This document shows positions 1 through 5,084 of a stretch of DNA of 5,109 nt, in pieces. The stretch is from Acetobacteraceae bacterium (GTDB lineage: Bacteria; Pseudomonadota; Alphaproteobacteria; Acetobacterales; Acetobacteraceae), in the NCBI GenBank assembly GCA_030044345.1, contig JASHVY010000158.1, positions 1 to 5,109 on the forward strand. The letters run 5' to 3'. A program made the translations under genes and the position numbers. The notes beneath the pieces were generated by a model. That model was not told where the DNA came from, did not search any database, and was given only the letters and a program-made list of their open reading frames with translations. Each line of letters starts with the position of its first letter. The stretch's first letter is position 1.

Positions 1-2
1 GA

Positions 3-116
3 GAGGAGTCTCTTTTATGCACTGACGATGGCGGCCGCGCACGCGCAGATATTCATTCGGAACTGGCTTCGATGATCGAGGCGGATTTTGAGCAATCGTT
101 CTCGGCAAAAAAGTGA
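3..116 (+). CDS. possible C-terminal fragment of an unidentified protein (5' end outside window)
   Basis: Reading from base 3 on the plus strand gives 37 codons without a stop, ending at TGA 114-116. The last part (DIHSELASMIEADFEQSFSA then KK) looks like an ordinary amphipathic helical C-terminus. A plus-strand gene ending here would be convergent with pcaG, leaving a 105-nt gap (117-221) in which I see no convincing terminator or gene. I do not recognise the protein, and 37 codons are too few to prove coding. The alternative is plain intergenic DNA: the first 16 bases could be the end of a small hairpin followed by a T-run. Confidence 0.3.
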   Translation, partial: EESLLCTDDGGRARADIHSELASMIEADFEQSFSAKK

Positions 117-221
117 TATCGCGCGCCTGGAATGTGCTCGGAGCAACCGACAGTTGAAGCCCGGGTACCACGACGATTTCGCCATGATGGAGATCTGGCG
201 GCGATGGTGTACCTGCCTGCA

Positions 222-743
222 CTAAAACTCGAGAAACACGGTCTCCTGGGCACCGCGCAGGCGGATATCGATCTCCCACACGCCAGCCCCCGCCGGCGCC
301 GCGATCAGGCTTGCCCGCCTCTCCGGATCATCGATCCGGCCGAGCAAGGGGTCGATCTCGTTCAGTGCCTCGCCTGCGAAATAAACACGCGTGAAGAGCG
401 GCCGGGTCAATCCCCGCGCATGGATCGCAAGCGCCAGGTGTGGTGCTTCGGCAATATTGCCGCGTCCACGCAGTGCGCCCGGCCGGAGCGTGCGGAAACG
501 GAATCGCCCGTCCGCGTCCGTCCCGCCCCGCCCGAATGCCGGAAAACTCTCTGAGGCCGGCGGGTCCGCCTGCCAGAGTTCCACGCAGGCATCGTTCACT
601 GCCGCAGCCTCTCCATCCAAGACGCGCCCTTGCAGCACGATCACTGTGCCGATGGCGCCGAAGCGGGTGAGGTCCGCCCAGCTCGAATCTTCGAGCAGGT
701 GCCAATAAGGTCCAATCGTCTGCTGCGCTGTCGCGACCCCCAT
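222..743 (-). CDS. pcaG: protocatechuate 3,4-dioxygenase alpha subunit
   Basis: This 173-residue protein is the alpha chain of the intradiol dioxygenase that opens protocatechuate to 3-carboxy-cis,cis-muconate, in the cytoplasmic beta-ketoadipate pathway. The N-terminal QQTIGPYW stretch (residues 7-14) carries the Gly-Pro pair (11-12) that in characterised enzymes reaches into the active site of the beta chain. The beta-sandwich core follows, with VELWQADP, a GTDADGRFRFRTLRPG strand-turn, and TRVYFAGE. As is usual for alpha chains, the four iron ligands of the beta subunit are not conserved. The frame is open to an ATG at 803, but that would overlap pcaH by about 59 nt. The ATG at 743 has a strong GGAGG 6 nt upstream and starts just before the conserved motif, so I chose it. 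The protein is slightly shorter than many PcaG chains (around 190-200 residues). Identity is secure from pairing with pcaH and the GPYW motif. Confidence 0.93.
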   Translation of the reverse strand: MGVATAQQTIGPYWHLLEDSSWADLTRFGAIGTVIVLQGRVLDGEAAAVNDACVELWQADPPASESFPAFGRGGTDADGRFRFRTLRPGALRGRGNIAEAPHLALAIHARGLTRPLFTRVYFAGEALNEIDPLLGRIDDPERRASLIAAPAGAGVWEIDIRLRGAQETVFLEF

Positions 744-754
744 CTCATTCCTCC
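744..754 (-). promoter_or_regulatory. ribosome binding site of pcaG, overlapping the pcaH stop
   Basis: On the minus strand GGAGG (754 to 750) lies 6 nt before the ATG at 743. The spacer contains the TGA stop of pcaH (747-745), which leaves a single base between stop and start. This arrangement decides the pcaG start and suggests translational coupling that keeps the two subunits at equal levels. Confidence 0.8.
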
Positions 755-1458
755 AAAGGCGTTGCGTCGCGCCCACGCAGCATGATGTCGAAGCGATAGC
801 CATGCGCCCATTCCGGCTCGGTCAGTGCGGGATCGAAGCGCGCCACCAAACGCTCGCGCGCCGTCCGGTCCGGTACCGAATGGAAGATCGGGTCGGATGC
901 CAATAGCGGATCGCCCTCGAAATACATCTGGGTGATCAGCCGCTGTGCGAAACCCGTTCCGAACAGGGAAAAATGGATATGGCTCGGCCGCCAGGCATTG
1001 TCGTGGTTGCGCCAGGGATAGGATCCCGGCCGCACCGAGACGAAGCGATATTGTCCTTGCGCATCGGTGAAGACACGACCAACGCCGCGGAAATAGGGGT
1101 CGATGGGCGCGTCATGCTGGTCGGTCGGGTGGCGGTAGCGTCCGGCCGCATTCGCCTGCCACAGCTCGATCATCGTCTCCGCGACAGGCCTTCCATCCTC
1201 GTCGCTCACGATCCCGGCGACAATGATCCGTTGTCCCTGCGCCTCGCCACCGTCGACGCGCGTGAGGTCGGCGAGGGGCGAGAAATGTGCCGGTGAGAAG
1301 CGGGGGCCACCCGCCTCCGTCACGCCGGCTGCGAGCGGCACCAGGGGCCGGAGCGGCGCGCGCAGTGCCGTGCTGCGATAGGAGGGCGTCGCATAGGCGG
1401 GCTGGCTGCCTGGTGCCGGCGGGTGAAAGCGCGCGAACGCGGTCTCGCTTTCTCTCAT
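745..1458 (-). CDS. pcaH: protocatechuate 3,4-dioxygenase beta subunit (iron-binding)
   Basis: The 237-residue beta chain carries the catalytic non-haem Fe(III) of the intradiol dioxygenase. All four ligands are visible: Tyr108 in GRYRHP, Tyr147 in GSYPWRN, and His160 and His162 in RPSHIHFSLFG. Arg157, Trp149, Gln177 (ITQMYF), Ile191 and Trp100 also match active-site positions known from the Pseudomonas putida enzyme. A PcaH N-terminal region (residues 1-60) precedes the dioxygenase fold, and the length is normal for the family. The ATG at 1458 has AGGAG (1470-1466) 7 nt upstream. pcaG follows after 1 nt, so the two are one transcription unit. No other pca gene (pcaC, pcaD, pcaB, pcaQ) is visible on either side. 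The 254-nt region upstream is rich in hairpins and may hold the promoter or a leader. The protein should be catalytically intact. Confidence 0.97.
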   Translation of the reverse strand: MRESETAFARFHPPAPGSQPAYATPSYRSTALRAPLRPLVPLAAGVTEAGGPRFSPAHFSPLADLTRVDGGEAQGQRIIVAGIVSDEDGRPVAETMIELWQANAAGRYRHPTDQHDAPIDPYFRGVGRVFTDAQGQYRFVSVRPGSYPWRNHDNAWRPSHIHFSLFGTGFAQRLITQMYFEGDPLLASDPIFHSVPDRTARERLVARFDPALTEPEWAHGYRFDIMLRGRDATPLEE

Positions 1459-1486
1459 GGTTTCGCTCCTGTTTCGTTCCCTTGAG

Positions 1487-1523
1487 GCAAGAGCGTGATG
1501 ATTTTAGGTCATCACGCTCTTGC
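1487..1523. repeat. perfect 15-bp inverted repeat upstream of pcaH (copy C, related to the 3147 element)
   Basis: Arms 1487-1501 and 1509-1523 are perfect complements of 15 bp around a 7-nt loop (1502-1508). On the plus strand the stem is followed by a T-rich run (1524-1531), but no plus-strand gene ends here, so a terminator role is not obvious. Read towards pcaH on the minus strand, the element begins with GAGCGTGATGACC (1519 to 1507), identical over 13 nt to the start of the element at 3147-3159. It ends 28 nt before the pcaH start codon, so it lies in the leader of any pcaHG transcript starting further upstream. It may be a REP-like repeat, an attenuator hairpin or a protein-binding palindrome. 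Confidence 0.8.
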
Positions 1524-1534
1524 TTTATTTTCCC

Positions 1535-1653
1535 GATCAATTTGATGGCTTCCCCTTGGGCTTTGGCGGATCGCTTCGTACCGGCGTCCCCGCCACCGGG
1601 TCCCCGCGAACACGTTCGCGGGGTGCCCCGATCCACCAGAAGCCATATTGATC
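1535..1653 (-). other. nested inverted-repeat structure, candidate structured RNA or MITE-like element
   Basis: Four helices can be drawn. P1 pairs 1535-1541 with 1647-1653 and 1545-1552 with 1639-1646: 15 bp with a 3-nt bulge. P2 pairs 1565-1573 with 1629-1637: 9 positions with one C-A mismatch on the plus strand, which becomes a G-U wobble in RNA made from the minus strand. P3 pairs 1583-1586 with 1591-1594; on the minus strand its tetraloop is GGGA, of GNRA type. P4 pairs 1602-1611 with 1614-1623 (10 bp perfect) and extends through GGG 1598-1600 with CCC 1626-1628. P4 abuts P2 directly at 1628/1629. The layout is a compact junction of about 119 nt between the DUF6285 gene and pcaH. The pairings are read directly; RNA function is inference. 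No T-run follows on the minus strand, so it is not a simple terminator. Confidence 0.5.
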
Positions 1654-1757
1654 TCGCATTGCCAATCCCGCCCTTCAGCTCCGATCATCGCCCTCGGTCA
1701 TTGCTTTCGTCATTAGTCACTGCTGCGCCGGCAGAGCTTGGGATTGGCAAGTGCGAG
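1653..1757. repeat. 17-bp inverted repeat spanning the 3' end of the DUF6285 gene
   Basis: Bases 1653-1658 pair with 1752-1757 and bases 1659-1669 with 1740-1750. This gives 17 bp interrupted only by unpaired G1751. A further 5 bp can form after an internal loop (1677-1681 with 1734-1738). The right arm is coding: it encodes the LALANP stretch near the C-terminus of the DUF6285 protein. The left arm is non-coding and lies beyond that gene's stop, directly abutting the outer arm of the structure at 1535-1653. It may be a large 3' hairpin of the mRNA, or the trace of a small inverted duplication of the gene end. Confidence 0.6.
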
Positions 1758-2096
1758 CCGTTGGTCCACCTGCCACTCCAGAAAAGCCGTCAGCATTTCC
1801 TGATGCGCGTCGAACCGCCCGGCCCGGATATCCGCCGCCAACATGCGCTCGATCTCCCCGAGCCTCTGCGATGCGTCGGGTGCCACCAGCCCCGCCCGCC
1901 GATAAAGCGAAATGATCCGCTCGCGCATCACCGACTCGCCGGGATCGGCCGCCAGCTCCCGCGCCGCGATCGCCATCGCATTGGCGATCATCCGCACCGC
2001 GTAAATCTGCGCCGGAAGAACGTTCGGCAGCACCTCCTCCAGCAGGGTCGCGCGTGCGATCGCGAGCAACCGCGCTCCCTCCGGCCCATCACGCAT
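1713..2096 (-). CDS. DUF6285 domain protein, partner of the phosphotransferase
   Basis: The 127-residue protein is small, helical and probably cytoplasmic. It resembles DUF6285 family members: an N-terminal LLAIARATLLEEVLP helix (residues 10-24), a central RMIANAMAIAARELA segment (36-50), an ERMLAADIRAGRFD motif (83-96) and a C-terminal RLALANPKL. The biochemical role of the family is unknown. These genes typically sit next to an APH-like phosphotransferase, often with acyl-CoA dehydrogenase genes, and that pairing is seen here. The ATG at 2096 overlaps the end of the phosphotransferase gene by 8 nt, so translation is probably coupled; no strong independent ribosome binding site is visible. 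The 3' end of the gene forms one arm of a 17-bp inverted repeat. The family assignment is from memory of its motifs. Confidence 0.8.
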   Translation of the reverse strand: MRDGPEGARLLAIARATLLEEVLPNVLPAQIYAVRMIANAMAIAARELAADPGESVMRERIISLYRRAGLVAPDASQRLGEIERMLAADIRAGRFDAHQEMLTAFLEWQVDQRLALANPKLCRRSSD

Positions 2097-3099
2097 GCCC
2101 GAACGCGGCGATCCTCGCCATCGCCTCCTGCACCAGTTGCGGCGCCATCCGCCCGCTCAGCGCCGCCTCCAACCCCGGCTTCTCTTCCGTGCGGCACCGC
2201 TCGCCCTGCTGAAGCGCGATAATCGCCCAGCGGATCGCCGCCATCGCCTCCCAATAGGGCGCCCGCTCCAACGCCACCCTCCGCCCGGAGATCTGCTCGT
2301 AGCCGCGATAGAAATCCGCCCGCGCCGCAACGCCGCCCGCCTCTCGATCTTCGCGTCCGAAGCGCCAGCAGCGTGCCGTGAACCAGCCGAGATCCTCATC
2401 CGGATCTCCCCAATCCGCAAACTCCCAATCGAGTACGGCAGCAATCCTGCCGTCTGCAACCATGATATTGCCAATACGATAATCGCCATGAATGAGCGTG
2501 ATCGCGGCAGGGCGCGGACGATCCCGCTCCAACCGCCGCAGCACGAATTCGATCGCCGGCTGTGGGGCGGCGAGCCGGTCGAGATTCCGACGCTGCGCTT
2601 GGATGCGCGCCATTGCCGGATCCGGATCGGGCGGCCCGAGAAAAGAAAGGTCCGGCCGCGGCGGACGAACCGCGTGGATTCGCGCAAGCTCCGCTCCAAG
2701 CGTCGCCCCGAACCGCGGCCGGTCAGGGATCAACGAATCGTCCCGCACCAGAAGCCGCGGATCGGCAATGCCCGAGACACGCCGCATCAGAAAGAACGGC
2801 CCGCCCAGAATGGCGGCATCCGTGCAGAGCGCGACCGGCGCGGGCACCGCGATTCCCTCCCTCTGCGCCGCCTCGAGCAGAGAAAATTCCTCGGCACGGC
2901 TGCGGCTTGAGACGATGGTCGCCGCCGAATCCCGCCGCAGCACCAGTCGCTCTTCCCGTCCATCTCCATGCACGAGCATCAGGCCCCAATTCTCTTGAAT
3001 CGCACCGCCCGATAGCCGCTCGATCGTCCGGATCGTGACCGGTTCGCCCAATCTCTCCCCAAGCCAAGCGGTAAGTCGCCGCTTTGCCGAATCGTCCAC
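2089..3099 (-). CDS. APH-fold phosphotransferase family protein (aminoglycoside/choline kinase-like)
   Basis: This 336-residue predicted small-molecule kinase has the aminoglycoside/choline kinase fold. It shows LSGGAIQENW (29-38) as the glycine-rich N-lobe loop and LVLRRD (52-57) at the nucleotide-binding strand, where Arg replaces the usual Lys. The catalytic loop is HGDYRIGN (204-211) with Asp206 and Asn211, and the metal-binding motif is DWEFADWGDPDEDL (224-237). The substrate cannot be read; relatives occur beside acyl-CoA dehydrogenases and resemble the kinase domain of ACAD10/11, so aminoglycoside resistance is unlikely. The frame is open upstream to an ATG at 3294, but that would overlap the divergent cupin gene. 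In-frame GTG at 3099, with AAAGG (3112-3108) 8 nt upstream, begins just before the conserved N-lobe and is preferred. The DUF6285 gene overlaps its end by 8 nt. No acyl-CoA dehydrogenase is visible in this window. Confidence 0.88.
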   Translation of the reverse strand: MDDSAKRRLTAWLGERLGEPVTIRTIERLSGGAIQENWGLMLVHGDGREERLVLRRDSAATIVSSRSRAEEFSLLEAAQREGIAVPAPVALCTDAAILGGPFFLMRRVSGIADPRLLVRDDSLIPDRPRFGATLGAELARIHAVRPPRPDLSFLGPPDPDPAMARIQAQRRNLDRLAAPQPAIEFVLRRLERDRPRPAAITLIHGDYRIGNIMVADGRIAAVLDWEFADWGDPDEDLGWFTARCWRFGREDREAGGVAARADFYRGYEQISGRRVALERAPYWEAMAAIRWAIIALQQGERCRTEEKPGLEAALSGRMAPQLVQEAMARIAAFGHA

Positions 3100-3146
3100 T
3101 CCCGTTGCCTTTCGCTCTGCGGCATACTCAACCCCCGTTCGGACTG

Positions 3147-3248
3147 GAGCGTGATGACCGGAGGTGGAGTCACCGTAGGTCTGAATCACGCGGGAAAACA
3201 AATGGCGAGAGCGGGATGCGTGAGCGAAAGCAAGCGCATCCCACTCTA
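3147..3248 (+). repeat. two-hairpin palindromic element, copy A
   Basis: Hairpin I pairs 3149-3155 with 3185-3191 (GCGTGAT/ATCACGC), then 3156-3159 with 3178-3181, with TGA 3182-3184 bulged, and is capped by 3163-3166 with 3171-3174. Hairpin II pairs 3208-3220 with 3235-3247: 13 bp with one mismatch and a 14-nt loop. Bases 3177-3192, 3206-3215 and 3218-3227 recur exactly, in the same order, on the minus strand at the right edge of the window (copy B). The first 13 nt recur upstream of pcaH (copy C). The element fills most of the gap between the divergent phosphotransferase and cupin genes and ends where the cupin ribosome binding site begins. It resembles the REP-like intergenic palindromes of alphaproteobacteria; the specific family is not identified. 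Confidence 0.8.
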
Positions 3249-3253
3249 AGGAG
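3248..3253 (+). promoter_or_regulatory. ribosome binding site of the cupin gene
   Basis: AAGGAG lies 7 nt before the ATG at 3261 and abuts the right arm of hairpin II of copy A (ending at 3247). It fixes the cupin start at 3261 rather than at an ATG further upstream in the same frame (3084). Hairpin II is close enough to affect ribosome access. Confidence 0.8.
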
Positions 3254-3260
3254 AAAGCCC

Positions 3261-3782
3261 ATGGTGCAAACTCTTGAGCAGTTCGCCGTCGCATGTCGGG
3301 AAGCGCTTGCGGCCGATCCCGGGCCGGCGGGGCGCGAGAAGGTCTGCACGCTCGTCCGAGAGGTGCTGCAGGACAAGGAATTCGTCGCCGCCAACATCCG
3401 CCCTGACGGGCCGGAGCGGAAAGTCCTCTACGAGGATCCCGATCTCGGCTTTACCATCCTCGCCCATGCCTATCAGGGGGCAAAGGATTCGAGCCCGCAT
3501 GACCACGGCCCGACCTGGGCCATTTACGGCCAGGCAACGGGCGAGACCATCATGACGGACTGGGAATGCATCGCCCGCCCGACCGAGGCGGAACCGGGCA
3601 AAGCGCGCCGCCTGCGTGATTACAGTCTCACGCCCGGCATGGCCTATCTCTACGAGCCCGGTGTGCTGCACTCGCCGCGGCGCGAGAAGCCCACCTCCCT
3701 GCTCCGGATCGAGGGGATGAATCTCGAGCGGATTCGCCGTCTTCGCTATGTCGCCGTCGATCCTACTCTAACCCCGCTCTAA
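3261..3782 (+). CDS. small cupin protein with a 3-His metal site, thiol-dioxygenase-like fold
   Basis: The 173-residue, probably cytoplasmic protein has an N-terminal helical part (residues 1-45, with REKVCTLVREVL) and a single cupin barrel. The first cupin motif is HDHGPTWAIYG (80-90), giving His80 and His82. The usual cupin Glu is absent, as in cysteine and 3-mercaptopropionate dioxygenases. The second motif, GMAYLYEPGVLH (126-137), gives His137. A mononuclear Fe(II) site with three His is therefore likely. The Ser-His-Tyr catalytic triad of thiol dioxygenases is not evident: the expected region (SLLRIEG, 146-152) keeps a Ser but has Leu and Ile instead of His and Tyr. Oxidation of a thiol substrate is thus unproven. 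The start is fixed by AAGGAG 7 nt upstream. Its TAA overlaps the ogt stop on the other strand by 4 nt. No neighbour points to a substrate. Confidence 0.82.
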   Translation: MVQTLEQFAVACREALAADPGPAGREKVCTLVREVLQDKEFVAANIRPDGPERKVLYEDPDLGFTILAHAYQGAKDSSPHDHGPTWAIYGQATGETIMTDWECIARPTEAEPGKARRLRDYSLTPGMAYLYEPGVLHSPRREKPTSLLRIEGMNLERIRRLRYVAVDPTLTPL

Positions 3783-4294
3783 GTCCCTGGGCGGAGCAGG
3801 TCTCCGTTTCCTTCGTGGCGCAGTAGCCAAGCCTTGCGGGAAAGCCCGCCGCCATAGCCGGTCAGGCTGCCGTCTGCGCCGATCACCCGATGGCATGGCA
3901 CGACGATCGCGATCGGATTGGCCCCATTGGCGAGCCCCACGGCGCGGCTCGCGCCTGGAGCGCCGATTGCCACTGCAAGCCGCCCATAGCTCGAGGTCTC
4001 GCCCGGAGGGATTTTTCTGAGGGCCGCCCAGACCTTGCGCTGGAATGCCGACCCTTCCATCCGGATGGCAATCCGATCGGGTGCCGCAAGGTCGCCGTCA
4101 AAATAGTCCTTGAGATGCCTGGCGGCCGTGCCGGCCGCACATTCCGCAAGCCGGAAATTCCCGTACTGCCGGCGCAACTGCGCCAGCATCCGCTCCTCAT
4201 AGTCGGAAAAATCGAGAGCGCACAGCGCCTCACCATCAGAGACGAGCAGAATCGTCCCGATCGGCGATGCCAGGCGTTCGAGCCAGAACTCCAC
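3779..4294 (-). CDS. ogt: methylated-DNA--[protein]-cysteine S-methyltransferase
   Basis: The 171-residue suicide repair protein transfers the alkyl group from O6-alkylguanine (and O4-alkylthymine) in DNA to its own cysteine. The acceptor is Cys134 in PCHRVIG (133-139), preceded by NPIAIV. The helix-turn-helix region includes SSYGRLA (101-107) and ASRAVGLANGANP (115-127), with the conserved Arg117. The C-terminal GYGGGLSRKAWLLRHE (147-161) is typical of the family. The length equals that of E. coli Ogt, and no Ada-type N-terminal domains are present. The frame is open far upstream, but GTG at 4294 with AGGAG (4306-4302) 7 nt before it begins just ahead of the N-terminal FWLERLASPIG strand and is preferred. 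The first 59 nt lie within the end of the alkA frame, implying one alkylation-repair operon. All key residues are present. Confidence 0.95.
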   Translation of the reverse strand: MEFWLERLASPIGTILLVSDGEALCALDFSDYEERMLAQLRRQYGNFRLAECAAGTAARHLKDYFDGDLAAPDRIAIRMEGSAFQRKVWAALRKIPPGETSSYGRLAVAIGAPGASRAVGLANGANPIAIVVPCHRVIGADGSLTGYGGGLSRKAWLLRHEGNGDLLRPGT

Positions 4295-5084
4295 GTGTCT
4301 TCTCCTGTTTGCGGCGCGCTCCGACCGGATCGGACGCCCAGAGATGAAGGGCGGCATAGGCGCGCCATGGGCGCCACGCCTGGGCTCGTGCAAGCAACTG
4401 GGCCGGGGTCGGCCGCCCATCCGGGCCCGAAACGGCGCGGAGCAACCCGAGATCGCTGGCGGGAAAGGCATCCGGCTCGCGGAGCGCGCGCATCGCGATG
4501 TACTGCGCCGTCCAAGCCCCGATGCCCGGAAGTGCGCGAAGCTGCGCGATGCTCGCCTCCAGGCCTTTCCCGGGCTCGAAGAGATGCGGATCGGCCATGG
4601 CGGCCTTGGCGAGCGCGATGATCGAAGCGGCCCGGGCCCGCGGCATGCCAAGTGTGGCGGCAAGATCGGGCGCCTCCGCGATCCTGCGCGGCGAGGGAAA
4701 GGCATGGGTGAGGCCCGTCAGGGCAGGGTCCTCCGCCGGTGGCAGGGGATCGCCATAGAGAGCGACCAGCTTGCCTGCCAGGGCGGTTGCGGCGCCGACG
4801 CTGATCTGCTGACCAAGGATGGCGCGCACCCCAAGCTCGAACCCGTCCCACGCTCCGGGCACACGCAAGCCTGGCCGCGCACGCACGTGTGCCGCCATCT
4901 CCGGGTCGGTGGAGAGATGCGCTCCGATCAGGCAGGGTTCGGCGCCGAGATCGAAGAGCCGCCGTATCCGCTCGACGATCAGAGGCAGCGCCGTGATCAC
5001 CGGAAACCGGATGGCGGCAATCAGGCAGTTCCGCTTTAGAGCGGGATGAGATCGCTCACGCTCATCCACCCCGCTCTCGGTCAT
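4236..5084 (-). CDS. alkA: DNA-3-methyladenine glycosylase II (AlkA family), N-terminus unresolved
   Basis: This HhH-GPD glycosylase removes 3-methyladenine and other alkylated bases. Counting from ATG 5084 there are 282 residues. RRLFDLGAEP (41-50), WDGFELGVRAILGQQISVGAA (79-99), the helix-hairpin-helix LPGIGAWTAQY (185-195) and the catalytic Asp211 in FPASDLG are all present, and RPWRAYAALHLWAS (238-251) closes the domain. Homology to E. coli AlkA begins only at about residue 19 here, matching roughly residue 75 there, so most of the N-terminal AlkA_N domain is missing. The first 17 residues are encoded by a palindromic repeat (copy B), and the frame stays open through it to the window edge. 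Either the gene continues beyond the window, possibly as an Ada-AlkA fusion, with the repeat inside it, or it is a 5'-truncated gene. ATG 5084 has no convincing ribosome binding site. The 3' end overlaps ogt by 59 nt. Confidence 0.88.
   Translation of the reverse strand: MTESGVDERERSHPALKRNCLIAAIRFPVITALPLIVERIRRLFDLGAEPCLIGAHLSTDPEMAAHVRARPGLRVPGAWDGFELGVRAILGQQISVGAATALAGKLVALYGDPLPPAEDPALTGLTHAFPSPRRIAEAPDLAATLGMPRARAASIIALAKAAMADPHLFEPGKGLEASIAQLRALPGIGAWTAQYIAMRALREPDAFPASDLGLLRAVSGPDGRPTPAQLLARAQAWRPWRAYAALHLWASDPVGARRKQEKTRGVLARTPGIADRDDSARL
4295..4306 (-). promoter_or_regulatory. ribosome binding site deciding the GTG start of ogt
   Basis: AGGAG (4306 to 4302 on the minus strand) lies 7 nt before GTG 4294. 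It is inside the alkA coding region and is the only good start signal near the beginning of Ogt homology. Confidence 0.7.

Noticed and set aside
15..185. Minus-strand open frame of 56 codons downstream of pcaG
   Set aside because: It has no convincing ribosome binding site, unusual composition and no recognisable motif; it could be any open stretch in the convergent gap.
1602..1623. 10-bp GC-rich hairpin considered as an intrinsic terminator
   Set aside because: Neither strand has a T-run after the stem. It fits better as part of the larger nested structure.
1112..1636. Minus-strand open frame running from the structured intergenic region into pcaH
   Set aside because: It reads the pcaH ribosome binding site and hairpins as protein and then enters pcaH out of frame.
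1287..2222. Long plus-strand open frame (311 codons) across the pcaH start, the intergenic region and the DUF6285 gene
   Set aside because: It is the GC-rich antisense shadow of two recognised genes, with Arg/Pro-rich composition and no recognisable motif.
2494..2503. GAGCGTGATC inside the phosphotransferase gene, resembling the start of the repeat family
   Set aside because: The match is short, it lies opposite conserved codons near the HGD motif, and no hairpin partner is present.
3084..3260. N-terminal extension of the cupin protein through copy A
   Set aside because: The frame is open, but AAGGAG plus ATG at 3261 is a clear start and the extension is encoded by a repeat. Its openness is still worth noting beside copy B.
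3100..3294. N-terminal extension of the phosphotransferase to an ATG at 3294
   Set aside because: It would overlap the divergent cupin gene and translate the repeat. The GTG at 3099 fits the family N-terminus.
3883..4851. Minus-strand open frame of 322 codons over ogt and alkA
   Set aside because: It is an alternate frame of two clear repair genes, with low-complexity Arg/Ala/Gly composition and no family motif.
4344..5039. Plus-strand open frame of 231 codons opposite alkA
   Set aside because: It is the antisense shadow of a well-conserved glycosylase, with no motif and no ribosome binding site of note.
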